The notes below the pieces were generated by a model. That model saw only the letters and a list, made by a program, of their open reading frames with translations. It searched no databases and had not been told where the DNA came from. A DNA stretch of 33,062 nucleotides from Acidobacteriaceae bacterium (GTDB lineage: Bacteria; Acidobacteriota; Terriglobia; Terriglobales; Acidobacteriaceae). Positions 18,073 through 24,544 of the stretch are shown piece by piece; the first letter of the stretch is position 1, and each line of letters starts with the position of its first letter. A program made the translations under genes and the position numbers. The DNA is taken from positions 1 to 33,062 of the forward strand of contig CAHJWN010000044.1 in NCBI GenBank assembly GCA_903642265.1, written 5' to 3'.

Positions 18073-18918
18073 ATGCCATGTGACCTGGAAGAACTTAGAC
18101 ATGTTCCGCTCTTTGAACTGCTGGACGAGGAAGAACTCGCTGTTCTGGCTAGCCAGGTGGAACTTAGGCAGTTTGCCGCGCGGCAACGGATCTTCAAGAT
18201 TGGTGAAGTATCAGGTTGCGCCTACATCCTGATATCCGGCGAGGTGCGCGTGACGACCGTGGATGATGATCAGCAGGAGGTGCTTATCGACGAGCCTGTC
18301 CATGGCGGCCTGTTTGGATTCGCTTCGATGATCGACCAGACTCCGCATCAGTCCGGCGCCATGGCGATGCAGGAATCTGTTTGTCTTGAGCTGGACCGCG
18401 AAGACATCACGGTGCTGCTCCAGCGCAAGCCGCTGGCCGGTCTCGACATGCTGACCATGCTTGGGCGCCAGATCCATGCCTCGCAGCGACTGGTGCAGCT
18501 GAGATCGCATCGCAGTGCGAACGAAGTGATTGAAGAGGAGGCTACATTTGGCGAGCGCCTTGCGGATGCCGTGGCGCGCTTCGGAGGATCATGGCGTTTT
18601 ATTATCTGGTTCGGGGTCGTCCTCGTCGCCTACTCGGCTTTGAACATCGCACTGAGGGGACACGCATGGGACCCGTATCCGTTCATTCTTCTCAATTTGT
18701 TCTTATCGATGCTTGCTTCCCTTCAGGCGCCCGTGATTATGATGAGTCAGAACCGGCAGGACACGAAGGACCGCGTTCGCAGCGAACTCGATTTCGATGT
18801 TAATCGCCGCGCGGAATCTGAGATCCAGGCGCTCTCGCATCAGGTCACGCTGCTGACAGACAAGGTGAGCGATGTTGAAGATCTGCTGCGCTTCAACAAA
18901 ACTGCAGCAAAGAACTAG
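18073..18918 (+). CDS. Cyclic nucleotide-binding domain fused to DUF1003 membrane protein
   Basis: 281 residues. Residues about 8-125 form a Crp-type cyclic nucleotide-binding (cNMP) fold: LFELLDEEEL, the roll with ILISGEVRV, and GGLFGFASMI in the phosphate-cassette position. Residues about 160-262 are DUF1003: TFGERLAD, FGGSWRFII, two membrane helices (about 175-193 and 205-228) and the NRQDTKDR / DFDVN signature. A short coiled coil (SHQVTLLTDKVSDVEDLL) ends the protein. There is no helix-turn-helix, so it is not a transcription factor. A nucleotide-gated or nucleotide-sensing membrane role is inferred. The usual arginine of cAMP-binding cassettes is not evident, so the ligand is unknown. 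It may be transcribed alone; 108 bases separate it from the acyltransferase gene. Confidence 0.88.
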   Translation: MPCDLEELRHVPLFELLDEEELAVLASQVELRQFAARQRIFKIGEVSGCAYILISGEVRVTTVDDDQQEVLIDEPVHGGLFGFASMIDQTPHQSGAMAMQESVCLELDREDITVLLQRKPLAGLDMLTMLGRQIHASQRLVQLRSHRSANEVIEEEATFGERLADAVARFGGSWRFIIWFGVVLVAYSALNIALRGHAWDPYPFILLNLFLSMLASLQAPVIMMSQNRQDTKDRVRSELDFDVNRRAESEIQALSHQVTLLTDKVSDVEDLLRFNKTAAKN

Positions 18919-19078
18919 AACTTAATCGGGACGTCGGACCGTTACCACGTCATGCGCCAAAGCGATTGGGTTGGCAGCGGTCAAGCCGCATGGCTGCCGG
19001 AAGCATCCAATCAGACGTCAGCAGAGCAGGGCGCGATGCTCGCGTTCATGTTCGATGGCGGCAAGAACGGGAGAAGTT

Positions 19079-19462
19079 ATGAAGCTGCGTATTCAAGGCA
19101 ATTCACTCCGACTACGACTGCTTCAGTCGGACGTAGCAAGATTTGTCGAGACAGGAAGGATCGAGGAGAAGATTTACTTTGCACCAGGCGACCAAGGTTT
19201 TCTGATTTACTCGCTAGAGCATGCACCCGATCTCTCGATCGTTCAGGTACGGCATAAGACGTCCGAAGTGACCGTCGTGGTTCCAAGTCATCAGGCGAGT
19301 TCCTGGGCAGAGACGGACCAGACCGGGATCTACTCAGTGGTCGACCTCGGCGGGAACGGGAAGCTTGAGGTGGTCATCGAAAAGGATTTCGCCTGCCTCG
19401 ACCTGAGCGACGCAGAGAACAAGGACACCTTTCCAAACCCGCAGGTTGCGTCCGTTTGCTAA
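19079..19462 (+). CDS. Conserved small protein, probably DUF7009 family
   Basis: 127 residues, soluble, no signal or membrane segment. The start MKLRIQGNSLRLRL is the conserved opening of a small uncharacterised family I recall as DUF7009. The frame is open further back to 18971, but that stretch is Arg/Cys-rich and unlike coding sequence, and GGGAG at 19070-19074 sits just before ATG 19079, which settles the start. The fold looks mostly beta (VRHKTSEVTVVVP, YSVVDLGGNGKLEVVIE), ending with a cysteine-bearing acidic segment (DFACLDLSDAEN). It is followed 35 bases later by a basic small protein and then a DNA ligase, perhaps as one operon. No function is known to me. Confidence 0.75.
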   Translation: MKLRIQGNSLRLRLLQSDVARFVETGRIEEKIYFAPGDQGFLIYSLEHAPDLSIVQVRHKTSEVTVVVPSHQASSWAETDQTGIYSVVDLGGNGKLEVVIEKDFACLDLSDAENKDTFPNPQVASVC

Positions 19463-19497
19463 ACGATGATGTCATGTCGGCATCCAAGTAGCCAGTT

Positions 19498-19839
19498 ATG
19501 ACAACAAAGAAGACCACTTCCAAGAAAGCCAAGCCCGTAACAGCCGCAGTTTCACAGCCGCTTTATCACCGTCTGGATGCGCTGGTCCATACGATCCGGT
19601 GTATTGCGCAGTACGAAGATGCGCTGTGCGAACTTTCGCATGAAGTAAAAAACGTGGACACGCCTTCCGCGAAGATGAACGATGAGGTGCGCCGTATCCT
19701 GGAGAAATTGCCATCGCATGATTACATGCTCGATGTTGATTCGATAAAGGACATTCTCGGCGATACGGCGACGACGAAGCGACCTCTTGCAAAGAAGTCT
19801 GCGAATGCTGTTCCGCGCAAGAAAGCCGGTCGCGGATAG
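19498..19839 (+). CDS. Small hypothetical protein with lysine-rich ends, upstream of DNA ligase
   Basis: 113 residues. Both ends are basic and look disordered (TTKKTTSKKAKP at the N-terminus; KRPLAKKS and PRKKAGRG at the C-terminus). The middle (about 20-85) is predicted helical (LYHRLDALVHTIRCIAQYEDAL, LSHEVKNV, MNDEVRRILEKL). The basic tails resemble bacterial histone-like or Ku C-terminal extensions and could bind DNA. The gene ends eight bases before the ligase start, suggesting co-transcription and perhaps a shared job in end joining, but this is inference. I do not recognise the family. ATG 19498 lacks a strong ribosome site. Confidence 0.65.
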   Translation: MTTKKTTSKKAKPVTAAVSQPLYHRLDALVHTIRCIAQYEDALCELSHEVKNVDTPSAKMNDEVRRILEKLPSHDYMLDVDSIKDILGDTATTKRPLAKKSANAVPRKKAGRG

Positions 19840-19847
19840 TATTGGGC

Positions 19848-20921
19848 GTGGACCTTCCAATCAATCCTCCTGTTCTGCCGATGCTTGCTAAACGTGTCGC
19901 CGGCGTTCCTGCTGGCGACGACTGGATATTTGAGCCTAAGTGGGACGGCTTCAGGGCCATTGTGTTTCGCGATGGCGACGATGTTTTCATCCAAAGCCGC
20001 GACGGAAAACCACTCAACCGTTACTTTCCGGAGTTGGTGGCCACTCTCCTGCAGCAGCTCCCAGCCAGGTGTGTGCTTGATGGTGAGATCGTAATTTCGG
20101 CCGGTGGCCGGCTTGATTTCGATGCGCTTCAGCTTCGCGTGCACCCGGCAGCCTCGAGGATTCAGAAGCTATCGATCGAGACGCCAGCCTCCATCGTCTT
20201 CTTCGATCTACTGTGTCTTGGCGATCGCGACCTGACGATGGAGCCACTTGAGGTGCGGGCGAAACTCCTGGCCGAGGTGATCGCTGAGGTGACGCCGCCG
20301 CTGCATCGAACGCCGTCCACAACCGACCGGCAGATCGCGGAAGACTGGTTCAAGCGATTTGAAGGTGCGGGTCTCGATGGAGTGATGGCGAAACCGAGAA
20401 CCGGAACTTACGAACCCAATAAACGCAGCATGCTGAAGGTAAAGCATGAACGGGACTGCGACTGTGTCGTCGCCGGTTTTCGCTGGCACAAGAACGAGAA
20501 CGGGACGGCGGTTGGATCGCTGATGCTTGGGCTTTACGATGCCGCCGGCATCCTGCAGAATGTTGGAGTATGCGCCAGCTTCTCCATGCCAAAGCGCAAG
20601 GAGCTCGTAACGTTTCTTGAGCCTTATCGAAGGGATGCGTTGACGGATCATCCATGGATCGTCGGGGGAGAGGAGATCGAGGATCAGCGGGTTCCCGGAA
20701 GTCCAAGTCGTTGGAATAGTGGAAAAGACCTTTCCTGGATTGCACTTCGACCGGAGCTGGTGGTGGAGGTAGCCTATGAGCACATGCAGGGCAATCGCTT
20801 CCGCCATATTGCACAGTTCAGAAGGTGGCGTTCTGACAAAGCTCCTGCCGACTGTACTTACGAGCAGTTGGAAGTGGTGCCGCCAACCGAGCTAAGCGTC
20901 GTATTCGCCGGTAATCGTTAA
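19848..20921 (+). CDS. ATP-dependent DNA ligase, stand-alone (LigC/LigD ligase-domain type)
   Basis: 357 residues, about the size of a stand-alone LigC-type ligase: nucleotidyltransferase domain (about 8-205) plus OB fold (about 208-345). Motif I is EPKWDGFR with K31 as the AMP-accepting lysine. SRDGKPLNRYFPEL, LDGEIVI, LDGVMAKP and LKVKHERDCDCVVAGF correspond to the other nucleotidyltransferase motifs, so it should be active. It joins DNA ends in bacterial non-homologous end joining or related repair. GTG 19848 is chosen over an in-frame TTG at 19842, but neither has a good ribosome site. It converges with the LigD-type polymerase gene, stop codons 14 bases apart. No Ku gene and no LigD phosphoesterase domain occur in the window. 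Confidence 0.9.
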   Translation: MDLPINPPVLPMLAKRVAGVPAGDDWIFEPKWDGFRAIVFRDGDDVFIQSRDGKPLNRYFPELVATLLQQLPARCVLDGEIVISAGGRLDFDALQLRVHPAASRIQKLSIETPASIVFFDLLCLGDRDLTMEPLEVRAKLLAEVIAEVTPPLHRTPSTTDRQIAEDWFKRFEGAGLDGVMAKPRTGTYEPNKRSMLKVKHERDCDCVVAGFRWHKNENGTAVGSLMLGLYDAAGILQNVGVCASFSMPKRKELVTFLEPYRRDALTDHPWIVGGEEIEDQRVPGSPSRWNSGKDLSWIALRPELVVEVAYEHMQGNRFRHIAQFRRWRSDKAPADCTYEQLEVVPPTELSVVFAGNR

Positions 20922-20935
20922 GGCGTGCAAACCAA

Positions 20936-22228
20936 CTACTCGACTTTCGATCGTGTGGGATCGTCGTCCGGATCAGGAGTTTGTTGGGTGGGCCGAACAG
21001 CTTCAGGAATGTTCCGGAGATTTACCCGGATGCGATACCAGATGTAGGATCGGCCGCGCATACGATCGATCAACACATCGTCGATCGCAAGCAGTCTCGT
21101 CGCTTCGGGGTTGCTAGCCTTCCAGCGCTCGAGTCCGGCAAGGGCTGCATCCTTATCTGACGAATTGGCGATGGTTATAAGCGGCATCTTGGTTCGGGAC
21201 GCCTTCGGTGCAGCCGTGGCTGCTGGTTTGCGAGCCCGCGAAGGTGCTACGCGCGACGCTTCCCCTTCTGCTTTTCTGAAGTGCGGCGGCCATGGCGCGT
21301 CACCAAGGCCCTCCGCCTCATCGCGGGCCGCCAATTCCAGCAGCTTCTCAAGCGAACCAGGATTTTCACTAAAGGCGGCGTGTGGATCACCGATGGCAGC
21401 GAAGCGTGTCGGCATCGTGAACACGGTGAAGTCTGCTGGATTGCAGGCTGCAACTTCATCCCACAACAGGGGAGCAGATACGCGAGCATCAGGCAGAGGA
21501 CGTACCGAGTAGGCAGAGGCTGTCGTGCGGTCCTTTGCATTCTGGTTGTAATCCAGAAAGACACCGTGCCGCTCTTCTTTCCACCACTTTGAGCTTGCAA
21601 GGTGGGGCAGCCGGCGCTCCACAGCACGTGCCAATGCTAGAGCCGCCCTGCGAACTTCCGTGAAGCTCCATTGTGGGCGGATAGGTACGTTCACATGAAT
21701 TCCGCGCGATCCACTCGTCTTGGGGAAGCCCGTTAGCTCCATCTCGTCGAGCACGGCCTTTGTCTCGAGCGCAACCAGGCGTACCGACTCGAAGTCGATA
21801 CCTGGCCCGGGATCAAGATCCACTCGAAGCTGATCCGGATGGTCGAGGTCGGCCGTGCGAACGGGATGCGGATGCAGCTCAATGCATCCGAGGTTAACAA
21901 TCCACGCCAGCCCCGCCGCATTTTCAACGACTACTTCCTCCGCGGTGCGGCCTGAAGGGAACGAAAGGGTCGCCGTGCGCAGGAATGATGGCAGGCTTGA
22001 AGGGGCCCTTTTCTGGTAGAAAGGCTCTTCTTCAGCGCCATTTACGAATCGCTTCAGCACAATTGGTCGATCCTGAATGCCAATCAATGCGCCGGGCGCG
22101 ACTGCCAAGAAGTACCGGACCAATTCCAGCTTAGTCAGCTGCACGGAGTGCGAGAAATACAGCTTGTTGGGATTTGAAATGCGTACTTCGTTGCCTTCAA
22201 CTTCTATGAACTCTTCTTCGTCTTTCAT
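20936..22228 (-). CDS. ligD: LigD-type primase-polymerase (NHEJ polymerase domain) with extra C-terminal region
   Basis: 430 residues, with no ligase or phosphoesterase domain. Residues about 12-300 match the archaeo-eukaryotic primase-type polymerase of LigD: NPNKLYF at the start, VDLDPGPG with metal-binding D137 and D139, GIHVNVP with H178, and VFLDYNQN with D226. The catalytic triad is complete. It fills or extends DNA ends with (ribo)nucleotides during end joining. ATG 22228 begins MKDEEEFIEVEGNEVRI and has AGGGG shortly upstream; the frame stays open back to 22273 without better support. After a Pro/Ala/Arg/Lys linker (about 315-345) there is an extra region of about 80 residues (LITIANSSDKDAAL, LLAIDDVLIDRMRGRSYIWYRIRV) that I do not recognise from standard LigD. 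Confidence 0.88.
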   Translation of the reverse strand: MKDEEEFIEVEGNEVRISNPNKLYFSHSVQLTKLELVRYFLAVAPGALIGIQDRPIVLKRFVNGAEEEPFYQKRAPSSLPSFLRTATLSFPSGRTAEEVVVENAAGLAWIVNLGCIELHPHPVRTADLDHPDQLRVDLDPGPGIDFESVRLVALETKAVLDEMELTGFPKTSGSRGIHVNVPIRPQWSFTEVRRAALALARAVERRLPHLASSKWWKEERHGVFLDYNQNAKDRTTASAYSVRPLPDARVSAPLLWDEVAACNPADFTVFTMPTRFAAIGDPHAAFSENPGSLEKLLELAARDEAEGLGDAPWPPHFRKAEGEASRVAPSRARKPAATAAPKASRTKMPLITIANSSDKDAALAGLERWKASNPEATRLLAIDDVLIDRMRGRSYIWYRIRVNLRNIPEAVRPTQQTPDPDDDPTRSKVE

Positions 22229-22538
22229 GTGCGGCCCCTGGGTATGGCAATGTAACGATGTCCAGCTTCGCACGTTCTCTGCTCCGCATAGTGCGCTGGA
22301 CTGAATGCTTTGAGAAGTTTGCCTGCAGCGACACCTCAGCAGTTGTCCAAAGTCATCCAGGCTGCCCGCAGGGACTTCAATCCGCGAGTATTCGATGGCG
22401 CATGCGCCAACAGCTTATTGCCGGAAAGTACTTCGTGTGATGCCGACTGAAGATCAACGGTTTACAGATGCTTAAGGATGCGCATCGGGGTGGTCTAAGC
22501 AACGCGCCTACGCGTATGCTGGATTTCGGATAGAAAAT
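22229..22538. promoter_or_regulatory. 310-base divergent intergenic region with 14-bp perfect palindrome
   Basis: The region separates the minus-strand polymerase gene from the plus-strand CRTAC1-cytochrome-TPR cluster and should contain both promoters. It contains a perfect palindrome, TGGCGCATGCGCCA, at 22396-22409, 130 bases before the ATG at 22539. With no loop it is better suited to a dimeric regulator than to an RNA hairpin. A smaller ACGCGT palindrome lies near 22510. No convincing -35/-10 pair was found. A 60-codon frame at 22258-22440 has no ribosome site or recognisable protein features and is not annotated. Confidence 0.45.
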
Positions 22539-24437
22539 ATGCATGCTGGGTTTCGTAATCAAGGTGTGAGGGCCGGACTTTTGGCGGCAGTGTTTGCGTC
22601 ATGTTCTGCAGTCCTGGCACAGCAAGCCGAAAAGGCCAGACCTGCTGCACACCCGCAACAGAGCGGCTCGCAGCAGGGTGGTTCGGCGACAGCCGGCGTA
22701 TTCGCTCCGGTGAAGGACTCCGAGATGCGGCCCATTACCGCCGGTGGCTTCGTCAAGGATGGTCCTGTTCTCTTTAAAGACATTGCCAAAGAGGCCGGGT
22801 TGACCACCTGGCACCACAAGATGGGTACGCCCGAGAAGAAATACATTCTGGATGCGACGGGTTCAGGGGTCGCGCTGATTGATTATGACAACGACGGCTG
22901 GCTCGACATCTACATGGTGAACGGTTCGACCTATGAGGCGCTGAAGGCGCAGGCCGATGCTCCGCATGCTGCCCTGTTTCACAACAACCACGATGGCACC
23001 TTCACCGACGTTGCTGCGATAGCGGGAGTGACCAATGGGCGTTGGGGCTTTGGAGTTGCGGTCGCAGATTACGATAATGACGGCTGGCCCGACCTTTACG
23101 TCAGCAACTTCGGCAAGAACCGGCTGTACCACAACAACCATGATGGCACCTTCACCGATGTTGCGGAGAAAGCAGGGGTAACGCTCGGCAACTGGTCAAC
23201 CGGGCCGACCTTTGGCGACTACGATGGCGATGGCCGTCTCGACCTTTTTGTCCCGGGATACGTCCATTTCGACCTGGATCATCTGCCCGACTCTGGTTCA
23301 GCGGCCGCCAGTTCTGTGTATTGCCAGTTTCGGGGGGCCAAGATCATGTGCGGGCCGCGGGGTTTGACTGGCGAGCCTGACCACCTCTTCCACAACAACG
23401 GTGACGGCACCTTCACTGATGTGAGCGAGAAGGCCGGCGTTGCCGATAAAGCAGCTTATTACGGCTTCACCGCCAGCTTCGTGGACATAAACAATGATGG
23501 CAAAGTGGATCTCGTTGTGACTGACGACTCATCGCCGAACTATCTGTACATCAACAAGGGTGATGGCACCTTTGAAGATACGAGCTACTACTCAGGATTT
23601 GCGCTGAATCAACAAGGGCGCGACCAGGCAGGCATGGGGCTTGCGGTAGGGGACTACCTGAATAACGGCATGGTCGATCTGTACACGGGTACATTCTCGG
23701 ACGACTACAAGCCGCTTTTTAAGAACGGCGGCGAGCAGGGCTTCACCGAGATCAGCCCGGAGCTTGGAATTGCGGCTCCGACCTATCCGTTTCTGACATG
23801 GGCGACCGAGTTTATCGACTACGACAACGACGGCTGGAAAGACATCTTCCTGGTCAACGGACACGTGTATCCCCAGGTTGATGATCACGACTGGGGTACG
23901 TCCTATGCGCAGCGTCCACTGCTCTTCCATAACGTCAAACATGGCGAAAAGTTCGAATTGATGCCTGCCGTGATCGGCACCGGGCTGGCTGCGGTGATTC
24001 CGGGTCGTGGCGCGGCTTTTGGCGATCTCTTCAACGATGGCAAGACGGACGTGGTCATCAATTCGATGGATCATGTTCCTTCGCTGATGCAGGACGTGAG
24101 CCCGGACCACCATCACTGGGTTGGACTGAAGCTGATTGGCGGTCCGAAGAGCCCGCGGGATGCTGTTGGCGCGACCGTATATCTGAGTGCCGGGGGCCAG
24201 CGGCAACGCGCGGATGTGCTGAGCGGTGGCAGCTACGAATCCTCCAATGACCAGCGCCCGCACTTCGGAATTGGCGATGCCACGTCCGTTGATTCCGTCG
24301 AGGTGCATTGGCCCAGCGGACTTGTTGAGAAGCTTTCTCTGCCCGGAGTCGACAGGTTCTTCCTGATTGAAGAAGGCAAGGGTGTTTCGCCGTACAAGTT
24401 GGCAGAGTCAATGCCGGTAGAGAAAGCCCGAAAGTAG
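22539..24437 (+). CDS. CRTAC1 family protein (FG-GAP/VCBS propeller with ASPIC/UnbV domain), Sec-exported
   Basis: 632 residues. The N-terminus (GVRAGLLAAVFASCSAVLAQQ) is a Sec signal peptide with likely cleavage after LAQ. Seven FG-GAP/VCBS strands with Ca-binding-like D-x-(D/N)-x-D/N-G loops are visible (DYDNDGWLDIY, DYDNDGWPDLY, DYDGDGRLDLF, DINNDGKVDLV, DYLNNGMVDLY, DYDNDGWKDIF, DLFNDGKTDVV), predicting a seven-bladed propeller. An ASPIC/UnbV domain ends it (about 535-615: DAVGATVYL, SGGSYESSNDQRPHFGIG, VEVHWPSG). A cysteine pair (YCQF...MCGP) sits at the same place in the second copy at 30023. The family's biochemical role is not established. It leads the cluster, with 107 bases before the cytochrome gene. 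Start ATG 22539 has a weak ribosome site; GTG 22566 is an alternative. Confidence 0.9.
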   Translation: MHAGFRNQGVRAGLLAAVFASCSAVLAQQAEKARPAAHPQQSGSQQGGSATAGVFAPVKDSEMRPITAGGFVKDGPVLFKDIAKEAGLTTWHHKMGTPEKKYILDATGSGVALIDYDNDGWLDIYMVNGSTYEALKAQADAPHAALFHNNHDGTFTDVAAIAGVTNGRWGFGVAVADYDNDGWPDLYVSNFGKNRLYHNNHDGTFTDVAEKAGVTLGNWSTGPTFGDYDGDGRLDLFVPGYVHFDLDHLPDSGSAAASSVYCQFRGAKIMCGPRGLTGEPDHLFHNNGDGTFTDVSEKAGVADKAAYYGFTASFVDINNDGKVDLVVTDDSSPNYLYINKGDGTFEDTSYYSGFALNQQGRDQAGMGLAVGDYLNNGMVDLYTGTFSDDYKPLFKNGGEQGFTEISPELGIAAPTYPFLTWATEFIDYDNDGWKDIFLVNGHVYPQVDDHDWGTSYAQRPLLFHNVKHGEKFELMPAVIGTGLAAVIPGRGAAFGDLFNDGKTDVVINSMDHVPSLMQDVSPDHHHWVGLKLIGGPKSPRDAVGATVYLSAGGQRQRADVLSGGSYESSNDQRPHFGIGDATSVDSVEVHWPSGLVEKLSLPGVDRFFLIEEGKGVSPYKLAESMPVEKARK

Positions 24438-24544
24438 CAGACAATCGTCGGTCAAAGTGAGTAGAATTCGGTCTGCGCGGCGACAAACTCCTCCGAGCCG
24501 CTTGCGCTTAGTGAAGCGCTGGAATCGCTGCAAATTCAGGCTCA

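Noticed and set aside
18973..18998. GGCAGC/GCTGCC hairpin after the cNMP-DUF1003 gene
   Set aside because: A 6-bp stem with a 14-base loop and no T-tract; too weak to call a terminator or riboswitch.
20208..20807. 199-codon minus-strand frame
   Set aside because: Antisense to the DNA ligase, which has intact nucleotidyltransferase motifs.
24507..24522. Short GCGCT/AGCGC hairpin before the cytochrome gene
   Set aside because: A 5-bp stem with no T-tract; does not support a terminator splitting the cluster.
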